A stretch of DNA of 64,000 bases from Bacteroidota bacterium (GTDB lineage Bacteria > Bacteroidota > Bacteroidia > Palsa-948). Within the stretch, counting starts at the first letter, position 1, and the number at the start of each line of letters is the position of its first letter. The DNA is taken from NCBI GenBank assembly GCA_016195025.1, contig JACQAL010000004.1, positions 1-64,000 on the forward strand, given 5' to 3'. Both the position numbers and the translations under genes were made by a program. Shown here in pieces: positions 44,000-50,695 of this stretch. The notes beneath the pieces were generated by a model. It was given only the letters and a program-made list of their open reading frames with translations, searched no databases and was not told the origin of the DNA.

Positions 44000-44024
44000 A
44001 AGAAATATCAGTTTATTGTTTTTA

Positions 44025-44108
44025 GTTAAAGGTTTTAGTTCTGTGGTTGATGGTTAGGGTCAAAACTATAACTAAAACCAAAAACCATTTAACCATAACT
44101 AAAAACTA
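44025..44108. repeat. Word-type inverted repeat upstream of the flippase-like gene
   Basis: GTTAAAGGTTTTAGTT and GGTTGATGGTTA on the left face AACTAAAACC, ACCATTTAACCAT and AACTAAAAACT on the right, giving an imperfect hairpin of about 80 bp between panD and the flippase-like gene (both minus strand). It follows the panD stop within 15 bp. Confidence 0.6.
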
Positions 44109-44123
44109 ATGAACTATAAACTG

Positions 44124-44471
44124 TTATTTTATTTTGTTGGATTGATTCGGATAAACCAAACTCGGTTTGAATTTTTTTGCTTCTTCAAAATCCATGGCGG
44201 CATAGCCGAGCACAATCACTTCATCACCTATGGCAAACTTCAAAGCAGCCGGACCATTCATGCAAATGATTCCCGAACCTCTTGCGCCTTTGATTACATA
44301 GGTAATGATTCGCTCCCCGTTGCGGTAATTCAGCACGTGTACCTGCTCGTTGACAGTCAGGTTGGCGGCATCCATCAAATCTTCGTCAATGGTAATGCTT
44401 CCCACGTAATTCAAATCGGCTTCGGTAACGCGCGCGCGGTGAATTTTTGATTTCAGAATTTGTATTTCCAT
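44124..44471 (-). CDS. panD: Aspartate 1-decarboxylase (precursor)
   Basis: The 115-residue pyruvoyl enzyme has the self-cleavage site Gly-Ser in LNYVGSITIDEDLM, with upstream KSKIHRARVTEADL and downstream NGERIITYVIKGARGSGIIC, NGPAALKFAIGDEVIVLGYA. Cleavage at Gly-Ser gives beta and alpha chains and the pyruvoyl group, making beta-alanine for pantothenate. panC lies 750 bp upstream on the same strand, and the gap between them holds the tandem array and palindromes described separately. Confidence 0.95.
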   Translation of the reverse strand: MEIQILKSKIHRARVTEADLNYVGSITIDEDLMDAANLTVNEQVHVLNYRNGERIITYVIKGARGSGIICMNGPAALKFAIGDEVIVLGYAAMDFEEAKKFKPSLVYPNQSNKIK

Positions 44472-44550
44472 AAAAATTAGTGGCGCGAAGGTAAATAAAT
44501 AAACCCTGTGCGATACTGGTTCCCATTAATATGCAGAAACACCCGAAAAA

Positions 44551-44861
44551 TGATGATAGGTAAGCGAGTGAAGTATGGAGTAATCTGACTTTACTCCATA
44601 CCAAAGCGAGTGATGTATGACGATAAGCCCCTGAAGTATGACGGTAAATGGGTGAAGTATGGAGGTAAGCGAGTGATGTACATCGGTAAGCGGCTGAAGT
44701 ATGGAGGTAAGCGAGTGATGTACATCGGTAAGCGGCTGAAGTATGGAGATAAGCCCCTGATGTATGACGATAAGCCGGTGAAGTACATCGGTAAGCCGGT
44801 GAAGTATATCGGTAACCCGGTGAACGATGACGGTAACTCAGCGAACGGTTACGAAAAAGCC
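44551..44861. repeat. 21-bp tandem repeat array (heptapeptide minisatellite)
   Basis: Twelve in-phase 21-bp units run from 44610 to 44861 with two to three degenerate ones before them. Each unit follows [GTG/CTG][AAG/ATG][TATGAC/TATGGA/TACATC][GAT/GGT]AAG[CCC/CCG/CGA/CGG]. Read on the plus strand this is [V/L][K/M]Y[D/G/I][D/G]K[P/R/W]. A 42-bp higher-order period (units 5-6 and 7-8) is nearly exact. Units 1-2 are altered by a 10-bp perfect hairpin (TATGGAGTAA/TTACTCCATA) with a stop but keep the 42-bp length. Units share identity with no unique spacers, so this is not a CRISPR array. Confidence 0.9.
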
Positions 44862-44909
44862 CTGCCCGCCCTGCCTGTCCGGCAGGCAGGCATCGTTTTT
44901 TTTGTTTAG
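44610..44909 (+). CDS. Possible heptad-repeat polypeptide encoded by the array
   Basis: A GTG at 44610 opens 99 codons on the plus strand, about 12 heptads such as VKYGGKR, VMYIGKR, LKYGDKP, then a non-repeat tail (ALPALPVRQAGIVFFV) derived from the adjacent palindrome. The peptide would be very basic with a Tyr in every heptad. There is no ribosome-binding site or promoter, and the minus strand is also open (44591-44788, reading SRLPMYITRLPPYF), so coding is unproven. The array may be only DNA or RNA structure. Confidence 0.2.
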   Translation: MMYDDKPLKYDGKWVKYGGKRVMYIGKRLKYGGKRVMYIGKRLKYGDKPLMYDDKPVKYIGKPVKYIGNPVNDDGNSANGYEKALPALPVRQAGIVFFV

Positions 44910-44945
44910 CCTGTCCGGCAGGCAGGCATCGTTTGTTTTGTTTCG
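44862..44945. repeat. Two REP-like GC palindromes (CCGGCAGGCAGG)
   Basis: CTGCCTGTCCGGCAGGCAGG (44871-44890) and a second copy at 44909-44931 share the palindrome core with the sequence CATCGTTT following each. A related copy lies in frame at 51798-51817. They follow the 21-bp array directly and form strong hairpins. Confidence 0.75.
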
Positions 44946-44974
44946 TGATGACAGGCAGGGCTGCTCCATGACGG

Positions 44975-45169
44975 TCAAACAGCAGGCGGCAGCGGATGCG
45001 GATTGGGCGATGGCGATGGAGGGTTTACGCCCGTTCTTGAAATGAAAGACACCACCGTGCTCCAGTTGCTCTGCCCGCGGGCGTTCATTACCGAAATACG
45101 AATGAACACTTCCTGCCCGCTGGAATCTTTCAGCAAAAACTTTTCTTCCGCTTCTAAAAACTTCAACAT
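44975..45169 (-). CDS. Possible small protein fragment downstream of panC
   Basis: A 64-residue frame starts MLKFLEAEEKFLLKDSSGQE and contains VFIRISVMNARGQSNWSTVV, which resembles the last strands of a fibronectin type III fold, then a Pro-rich end (NPPSPSPNPHPLPP). The frame is open back to the panC stop codon and is in the same phase as panC, so stop read-through would append it. No start signal is seen. It may be a remnant of a gene deleted around the array. Not recognised with confidence. Confidence 0.25.
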   Translation of the reverse strand: MLKFLEAEEKFLLKDSSGQEVFIRISVMNARGQSNWSTVVSFISRTGVNPPSPSPNPHPLPPAV

Positions 45170-45220
45170 TTCGCAAAGCCGATTTGTTTCAGTATAAAGA
45201 GAGGGAAAGAGGGAGAGTTT

Positions 45221-46096
45221 TCAGAAAGGAATATTATCAATCAACCGCACACTTCCCATTTTAACCGCAATGCATGCCTGCAATCCTTCCGGAGCCGACA
45301 GGCGCGCATGGTGAAATTCTTCGTTTGATAAAGGGTGAAGCGTTCCGGCATTTACAACTTCAAAGTATTCTAATTTCATAAAGCGGCTGGAGTTGATTTG
45401 GTCTTCCACCCATGTTCGTATTTGCACAAGCGTGCCCCCGGTGGCTTTTGTTCCCAGCAATGTTTTATAAATGAGCGGAGCATTTTTTCTTTCTTCAGGC
45501 GTCAACACCCTGTTGCGCGAACTAATGGCAAGCCCGTCTTCTTCGCGAACGGTGGGGCAGCCGGTTATTTCAACAGGAATCTTCAGCATTTTCACCATGT
45601 GTTTTATAATTGCTAACTGCTGAAAATCTTTTTCTCCGAAATACGCCTTGCGCGGCTGAATAATACCGAAGAGTTTTTTCACTGCCGTGCAAACCCCCTG
45701 AAAATGCCCCGGGCGGTGAGCGCCTTCCATGAATAAATCAAGCCCGCCCAAATCAAAAAAAGATTCCGGATGTTCCGAAGGCAGCATTGGATTTTTGCCA
45801 TACATCTCTTCCACCGAAGGAGCAAAAAGCATGTTGCATCCGGCCGCTTTCAACTTCTCACTATCCGTTTCAAGGGTGCGCGGATAGTTTTCAAGATCTT
45901 TTTTATCGTTGAACTGAAGCGGGTTTACAAAAATGCTTGCCACAGCAATATCATTTTCTTTTTTGCATCTTTCCAGAAGTGAAATATGTCCCTGGTGCAA
46001 AGCCCCCATGGTGGGCACAAAGCCAATAGTTTTTTCCTCTTTTCTGCGGAAATTCAAATAATTTTTAGTATCTTGTATGGTTGTACAAACATTCAT
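45221..46096 (-). CDS. panC: Pantothenate synthetase
   Basis: The 291-residue enzyme shows the class I nucleotidyltransferase motifs: GFVPTMGALHQGHISLLERC (HxGH), FVNPLQFNDKKDLENYPR, FGEKDFQQLAIIKHMV and VREEDGLAISSRNRVLTPEE (KMSKS-like site replaced by SSRN). It joins pantoate and beta-alanine with ATP. It is transcribed divergently from the GT5-like gene, a gene order I know from other Bacteroidota, and lies upstream of panD on the same strand with an unusual 750-bp repeat-filled gap. Confidence 0.95.
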   Translation of the reverse strand: MNVCTTIQDTKNYLNFRRKEEKTIGFVPTMGALHQGHISLLERCKKENDIAVASIFVNPLQFNDKKDLENYPRTLETDSEKLKAAGCNMLFAPSVEEMYGKNPMLPSEHPESFFDLGGLDLFMEGAHRPGHFQGVCTAVKKLFGIIQPRKAYFGEKDFQQLAIIKHMVKMLKIPVEITGCPTVREEDGLAISSRNRVLTPEERKNAPLIYKTLLGTKATGGTLVQIRTWVEDQINSSRFMKLEYFEVVNAGTLHPLSNEEFHHARLSAPEGLQACIAVKMGSVRLIDNIPF

Positions 46097-46134
46097 AAGA
46101 AATTTTCAATGCGCGCCAAAACTACTTTAAATAT

Positions 46135-46166
46135 TTGTTCAGTTGTAAAAATTTTATTAGTATCTT
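46135..46166 (+). promoter_or_regulatory. Promoter of the GT5-like gene
   Basis: TATCTTTG (46160-46167) fits the TAnnTTTG box. Upstream TTTG near 46133-46136 is ~23 bp away, within the accepted range for Bacteroidota promoters. The expected transcript start lies near 46172, just before the small leader ORF at 46180. Confidence 0.55.
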
Positions 46167-46179
46167 TGGGCTCGTTTTA

Positions 46180-46230
46180 ATGAAAACCTATCCTCTTAAA
46201 AAAATCTTATCAACTAAATATATCCTATGA
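46180..46230 (+). CDS. Possible leader peptide coupled to the GT5-like gene
   Basis: A 16-codon ORF (MKTYPLKKILSTKYIL) starts ~10 bases after the predicted transcript start. Its TGA overlaps the next gene's ATG as ATGA (46227-46230). Such an arrangement suggests translational coupling: ribosomes ending on the leader restart at the main start. There is no amino-acid bias typical of attenuators. Length is too short for protein-level proof. Confidence 0.35.
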   Translation: MKTYPLKKILSTKYIL

Positions 46231-47048
46231 AAAAAGCCAGAATGTTATTCGTGTCGCAGGAGATTACTCCTTACGTAGAAGAAAGTCAGGCAAGCATTAT
46301 CAGCCGCCAACTCCCGCAGGGAATCCTGGAAGCAGGAAAAGAAATACGCACCTTCATGCCGCGCTACGGAATTATCAATGAGCGCAGGCATCAGTTGCAC
46401 GAAGTAATCCGCCTCTCGGGCATGAATCTTATCATAAATGATTTTGACCATCCGCTCATTATCAAGGTGGCTTCCATTCCTGCTGCGCGCATGCAGGTTT
46501 ATTTTATTGACAACGAAGATTATTTCAGCCGCAAGGCAATGGTAACCGATAAGAACGGAAGCATTTTCCCCGATACCGATGAACGTATTATTTTTTTCTG
46601 CCGCGGAGTGATTGAGACCTCGCGCAAACTCGGATGGGCTCCGCACATTGTGCACTGCTCCGGCTGGATGACTTCGCTGGTGCCCATGTATCTGAAAAAA
46701 TCATTTGCCGATGACCCGCTCTTTGCAGAAACAAGAATTGTATATTCTATCTTTGATGATGAATTCAAAGGAACATTGAATAAGGAATTAGCCGGCAAAG
46801 CATTCTTCGAAGGAATCGGCAAAGAAGATGTGAAGCATTTGAAAGTCCCCAATTATTCCGCCTTGATTAAAACTGCCATTGATTTTTCCGATGCTATAAT
46901 TAAAGTGGTGGACAAAGCCAATCCGGAAATTGAAAAATACCTGAAGAAGTGCGGTAAGCCCGTGCTCGAACATCCGGGAGAGGACTATATTGATATGTAT
47001 AACGATTTTTACGATGCAGTTCTGGAAGAGGAACCTGCTATGGCTTGA
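46227..47048 (+). CDS. Glycogen/starch synthase-like GT5 N-domain protein
   Basis: The 273-residue protein matches the N-terminal half of glycogen synthases: MLFVSQEITPYVEESQASII, ISRQLPQGILEAGKEIRTFM, PRYGIINERRHQLHEV, and HIVHCSGWMTSLVPMYLKKS (HxHDW-like, here HCSGW). The second Rossmann domain with the EXXXXXXXE site is missing, so catalysis is doubtful. This short form is conserved in Bacteroidota next to panC and DUF4270 genes, as here. An unknown role in glycan or envelope metabolism is likely. Confidence 0.8.
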   Translation: MKKARMLFVSQEITPYVEESQASIISRQLPQGILEAGKEIRTFMPRYGIINERRHQLHEVIRLSGMNLIINDFDHPLIIKVASIPAARMQVYFIDNEDYFSRKAMVTDKNGSIFPDTDERIIFFCRGVIETSRKLGWAPHIVHCSGWMTSLVPMYLKKSFADDPLFAETRIVYSIFDDEFKGTLNKELAGKAFFEGIGKEDVKHLKVPNYSALIKTAIDFSDAIIKVVDKANPEIEKYLKKCGKPVLEHPGEDYIDMYNDFYDAVLEEEPAMA

Positions 47049-47088
47049 AAGAGCCATTCATCAAATAAATAAATATTCGTAACGTTGT

Positions 47089-47119
47089 CCCCCGATAAAT
47101 TTTATCGGGGGATATTTTT
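47089..47119 (+). terminator. Strong hairpin with T7 tail just before the DUF4270 start
   Basis: CCCCCGATAA and TTATCGGGGG pair perfectly around ATT and are followed by ATATTTTTTT. As a Rho-independent terminator it would end the GT5-like transcript. It finishes two bases before the DUF4270 ATG at 47122, leaving no room for a separate promoter downstream, so it may instead regulate that gene. Confidence 0.7.
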
Positions 47120-47121
47120 TT

Positions 47122-48459
47122 ATGGGAACATTCAGTAAATGCATTTTCTTTTTTCTTCTGCTCGGATTTATTTCCTGCAAAAAGAAAACTCCCGAAGATA
47201 TCGGGCTTCCGCTTCTTCCCAGCGGAGATTTGCTGAACGCGCAGTTTACCGATACCGCAACTCTTATTGCGCATACCGTGAAAGACGATTCGCTCAATAC
47301 AACAAATCTTTCGACTGTTCTTTTGGGAAACATGAATGACCCTGTATTCAGTATAACAAAAGCATCACTGCTTTCACAGTTTTCTCTCTCCGCCACCAGT
47401 CCTGATTTCGGAACAAACCCGCAACTGGATTCAGCGGTTCTATCATTGGTTTATGTTGTGTCTGGAACAGCCATTCAGCATTACGGAAACCTGACTGCAC
47501 AGAAATTTGATGTGTATGAATTATCGCAAACACTCAGCAGCAACACGGATTATTATTCCAATGTTTCGGTGCAGAATTATTTTTATTCCACCCAGATAAT
47601 CGGCAGCGCTGTCATTGCTCCGGCAGTGAACGCAGATTCTGTTTCCGTTGACACGCTGAAGTTTCCCGCTCACCTGAGAATAAAACTCAGCAAGGGAATG
47701 TTTCAGCATTTCCTGGATGACCCATCGTATACTTCTGCTTACAACAGCAACACAAATTTTCAAACTGCGTTCAAAGGAATTTACCTGCTCTCCTCTACCC
47801 TGCCCGCTTCAAACCAGGGAGCTATTTTATATCTGAGCCCTTCCGATAATTTTTCACGCCTCACGCTTTACTATCATAATGATTCTGCCGATTCGCTCTA
47901 CTATTATTTCGGAATGAAATCAGAGTGCGCGCGCTTTTCGCATTTCGAACATGATTATTCAGGCACAACAGATATTCAGCAGCAGTTAAATTCTTCCGCT
48001 TCCGTTCAGGAAGACAAAGTTTTTGTTCAGCCGATGGCGGGAGTGCGCGCAAAAATTTCCATGCCTTACATTATGGATTTCTTCAGGAATAAAAAAGTTG
48101 CCGTCAATAAAGCTGAGTTGATTTTGCCGGTTGAACCTTCATTGATTGATACCGTTTATCCTACGGTTTCAAAGTTAGTGGCAACAATTGCCGACAGCGC
48201 AAAAGGTCCCATTATCATGCCCGATTATTTTGAAGGCGCCACTTATTTCGGAGGCGATTACGATGCAACAAATAAAGTTTACAAGTTTAATATTGCGCGC
48301 TACATTCAGCAGGTGCTGAACGGCACCCGAAAAAATCAGGGGCTTTATCTTCTTGCCAATGCCCGCCCCACCACTGCCAACCGGATTGTGCTTTTGGGAG
48401 GAAACAAAGCGCTGGCGAATAAAATGCGCCTGAAAATTACGTATACGCCTTTGCAATAA
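47122..48459 (+). CDS. DUF4270 family lipoprotein
   Basis: The 445-residue protein has a lipoprotein signal (FFFLLLGFISC, then KKKTPEDIGLPLLP). The mature part alternates beta strands and contains DUF4270 features such as LDSAVLSLVYVVSGTAIQHY, FRNKKVAVNKAELILPVEPS and FKGIYLLSS. The C-terminus (RIVLLGGNKALANKMRLKIT YTPL) is typical. DUF4270 lipoproteins are Bacteroidota-specific and of unknown function, presumably at the outer membrane. The gene follows the GT5-like gene across a terminator hairpin. Confidence 0.85.
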   Translation: MGTFSKCIFFFLLLGFISCKKKTPEDIGLPLLPSGDLLNAQFTDTATLIAHTVKDDSLNTTNLSTVLLGNMNDPVFSITKASLLSQFSLSATSPDFGTNPQLDSAVLSLVYVVSGTAIQHYGNLTAQKFDVYELSQTLSSNTDYYSNVSVQNYFYSTQIIGSAVIAPAVNADSVSVDTLKFPAHLRIKLSKGMFQHFLDDPSYTSAYNSNTNFQTAFKGIYLLSSTLPASNQGAILYLSPSDNFSRLTLYYHNDSADSLYYYFGMKSECARFSHFEHDYSGTTDIQQQLNSSASVQEDKVFVQPMAGVRAKISMPYIMDFFRNKKVAVNKAELILPVEPSLIDTVYPTVSKLVATIADSAKGPIIMPDYFEGATYFGGDYDATNKVYKFNIARYIQQVLNGTRKNQGLYLLANARPTTANRIVLLGGNKALANKMRLKITYTPLQ

Positions 48460-48465
48460 GTGATG

Positions 48466-48499
48466 GTATAATTTCTGATGTATCAGAAGTAACCATAAT
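48466..48499. repeat. Word-type hairpin between DUF4270 and next gene
   Basis: ATGGTATAATTTCTGAT and TATCAGAAGTAACCAT pair imperfectly (TTCTGAT/ATCAGAA core perfect). It lies in the 49-bp gap between two plus-strand genes, starting four bases after the DUF4270 stop. Confidence 0.5.
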
Positions 48500-48508
48500 T
48501 TTCTTTTC

Positions 48509-49108
48509 ATGAAAAAATCAGTTGCTCTTTCCATAATTTTTTCCTGCATCTTTATCAGCGCTTTTGCCGATAATGTTCTTTCCCTCACCAATCCGAAAAC
48601 AAATCAATCGGATATTTTCCGCAAGGGTTCGTATGTTGTGTTCGGAATAAAAGCGGATAAATCGGTTCACGAAGGTTTCATACGGGAAATTACAGATTCA
48701 TCTTTGGTGTTTGACAACTCGCAGGTTTCGCTTTCGCAAATTGACATACTTGCCGGAAATACGCGCGAGCGGATACGCGCAGAAAAAACAGCCGAGACAG
48801 TAGCCGCTGTGCTGATTGTGGGAGGAATTACTGCGCTGTGCGTGGCATCGGCATTTACGTTTCAGCCGAACTATCATTTTCATCATCACGCAGACTTTTA
48901 TCCGCATGTGTGGATAAATTTAGGATACGCAATTAACTGGAATACGCTGCCCGTTGACCGCTCCGTGCATCTGAGAAATTACGGCAACTGGTCTGCTGCC
49001 ATTGTAAAAGAAGAACTGCCTGAAACAAAAAGTGAAAAAGATTCTCCTAAACCTGAAAAGCAAAAGAAAAAGAAAAACAAAACAGGAGACGAAGTATACG
49101 GAAATTAA
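48509..49108 (+). CDS. Unknown envelope protein with signal peptide
   Basis: The 199-residue protein has a signal peptide (SVALSIIFSCIFISAFA), a beta-rich segment (NIL-type GSYVVFGIKADKSVHEGFIR, ITDSSLVFDNSQVSLSQIDI) resembling a small SH3-like or Bacteroidota DUF fold, one hydrophobic segment (ETVAAVLIVGGITALCVASAF), then a His/Tyr patch (NYHFHHHADFYPHVW). The end is Lys/Glu-rich (EKDSPKPEKQKKKKNKTGDE). No family was recognised. It is convergent with the next gene, whose stop abuts it. Confidence 0.55.
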   Translation: MKKSVALSIIFSCIFISAFADNVLSLTNPKTNQSDIFRKGSYVVFGIKADKSVHEGFIREITDSSLVFDNSQVSLSQIDILAGNTRERIRAEKTAETVAAVLIVGGITALCVASAFTFQPNYHFHHHADFYPHVWINLGYAINWNTLPVDRSVHLRNYGNWSAAIVKEELPETKSEKDSPKPEKQKKKKNKTGDEVYGN

Positions 49109-49810
49109 TTATTCCACAGCGTTTTCTTTTGCTGTAATCGCGTCAACAATTTTTTTCTGAGCATCCAGTTCGCCTTTCTTTTTTTCCTGGTCCGTTTTAT
49201 TTTTCGCCAAATCATCCTGCGCTTCTTTAATGCGCTTGTTGTAGTCCTCAATCTTCGCTTTATAATCCTCAACATTTGAATTCAGTTTTTTCTGCTGCTT
49301 TTCCAAGTCATGCTGGTCGTCTTCGAGCGAGTTAAAAATCTTTTCTGCTGCTTTACGTTTGCCGGCAATTGCATCTTTGGTGGTTTTGACAGCAAAATCA
49401 TTTACAATTTTTTTTGCTTCGTTGAATTTATCTTTGCTGGCGGAAGAACTCAGAAATGCTCCGCCCAAATCAAACGCAACGGTAAGTTTTGTTTCATCGT
49501 CTTTCACTTTTTCCGCTTTCGCATACACATCAATTGTGTTGTTGCCGTTGATTTCAGAAATCACCGCGTTATCGGCAAACACCTCGTCTTTCATAGATAC
49601 TTTTGCGCGATAATCCTTCATCAGCGATTTCCATTTGCTTTCCACGTCATCGGGCGCAGCATCGTACACACTCACCACAAAAGCCGGATTTTTTCCTCCG
49701 CCAATTCGTTCGGTTGATTCCGTGACTTTAATATTTATTTTCTGTGCGGAAGCGGCAGTAATTGCACCGATTAAAAAAGTGATTGCACCGGCTAAAAAAA
49801 TATTTTTCAT
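49109..49810 (-). CDS. Secreted coiled-coil protein of unknown function
   Basis: The ATG at 49810 gives MKNIFLAGAITFLIGAITAA, a signal peptide; longer frames upstream do not improve it. The mature N-terminal part (INIKVTESTERIGGGKNPAF ... VSVYDAAPDDVESKWKSLMK) looks like a compact domain of ~130 residues. The C-terminal ~80 residues are a Lys/Glu/Asp coiled coil (LEKQQKKLNSNVEDYKAKIE). Such proteins are seen in Bacteroidota without assigned function. It is convergent with the gene at 48509 and divergent from tatD. Confidence 0.55.
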   Translation of the reverse strand: MKNIFLAGAITFLIGAITAASAQKINIKVTESTERIGGGKNPAFVVSVYDAAPDDVESKWKSLMKDYRAKVSMKDEVFADNAVISEINGNNTIDVYAKAEKVKDDETKLTVAFDLGGAFLSSSASKDKFNEAKKIVNDFAVKTTKDAIAGKRKAAEKIFNSLEDDQHDLEKQQKKLNSNVEDYKAKIEDYNKRIKEAQDDLAKNKTDQEKKKGELDAQKKIVDAITAKENAVE

Positions 49811-49897
49811 GATGATTGAATTTAATTGCCAAAGATAAAATTTCATTTGAGATTTCAAAGAACAAATTCAATGCCTGAATAAAGTTTATTTTTGAGC

Positions 49898-50668
49898 ATG
49901 GTTTTTATTGATACGCATACCCATCTCTTCGCTGAAGAATTTAATGCTGACCGAACGGAAATGATTCAGCGCGCAATTTCTGCGGGCGTACAAAAAATGT
50001 TTCTGCCTAATATTGATGCGTCTTCCCTTGCTTCCCTGCTGAAACTGAAAGAGCAGTTTCCAGAAAATTGTTTTGCCATGATGGGTTTGCATCCGGGTTC
50101 GGTGAAGGAAAATTATCCGGAGGAATTAAAAATTGTAGAAGATTGGCTGAGCAAAAGAAAATTTATTGCGGTCGGAGAAATCGGGATGGATTATTACTGG
50201 GATAAAACTTTTATTCCCCAGCAGAAAGATGCTTTCTCACAACAAATTGACCGGGCTAAAAAACTGAATCTCCCGATTGTAATTCACCAGCGTGAATGTT
50301 TTGACGATGCGTTTGAAATTGTTCAATCGAAAAATGACAAAACTCTGCGCGGAATTTTTCATTGCTTCACCGGCACGTTGGAAGAAGCAAATAAAATTAT
50401 TTCGCTTGGAAATTTTAAAATGGGAATAGGCGGAGTTATCACCTATAAAAAATCAACTTTGCCGGAGGTGCTGAGGCAAATTGATTTGAAACATATCGTT
50501 CTCGAAACCGATTCGCCCTATCTTGCTCCTGCGCCTTATCGCGGAAAAAGAAATGAAAGTTCCTATTTACCTATTATTGCCAATAAAATTGCGGAGATAA
50601 AAGAAATTTCTTTGGAAGAAGTTGCAGCAGTTACAACAAAAAATGCAGAAGAAATATTCAGCCGCTAA
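49898..50668 (+). CDS. tatD: TatD-family metal-dependent deoxyribonuclease
   Basis: The ATG at 49898 (MVFIDTHTHLFAEEF) is chosen over a TTG six bases earlier. The metal site is complete: HxH in DTHTHL, Glu in VGEIGMDYYWD, His in VIHQRE, His in IFHCFTG and Asp in ETDSPYLAP. The ~256-residue length fits TatD enzymes (DNA repair, DNA turnover). A TATTTTTG box ends three bases before the start, suggesting a leaderless transcript. Confidence 0.9.
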   Translation: MVFIDTHTHLFAEEFNADRTEMIQRAISAGVQKMFLPNIDASSLASLLKLKEQFPENCFAMMGLHPGSVKENYPEELKIVEDWLSKRKFIAVGEIGMDYYWDKTFIPQQKDAFSQQIDRAKKLNLPIVIHQRECFDDAFEIVQSKNDKTLRGIFHCFTGTLEEANKIISLGNFKMGIGGVITYKKSTLPEVLRQIDLKHIVLETDSPYLAPAPYRGKRNESSYLPIIANKIAEIKEISLEEVAAVTTKNAEEIFSR

Positions 50669-50695
50669 TTTCACGAATTGATACAAATAACCCGA

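Noticed and set aside
44610-44861. CRISPR array
   Set aside because: The 21-bp units touch each other with no unique spacers, and no cas genes are near.
44838-45176. 112-residue minus-strand ORF between panC and the array
   Set aside because: Arg/Gly/Pro-rich composition without pattern; the overlapping frame in phase with panC looks more protein-like, and even that is uncertain.
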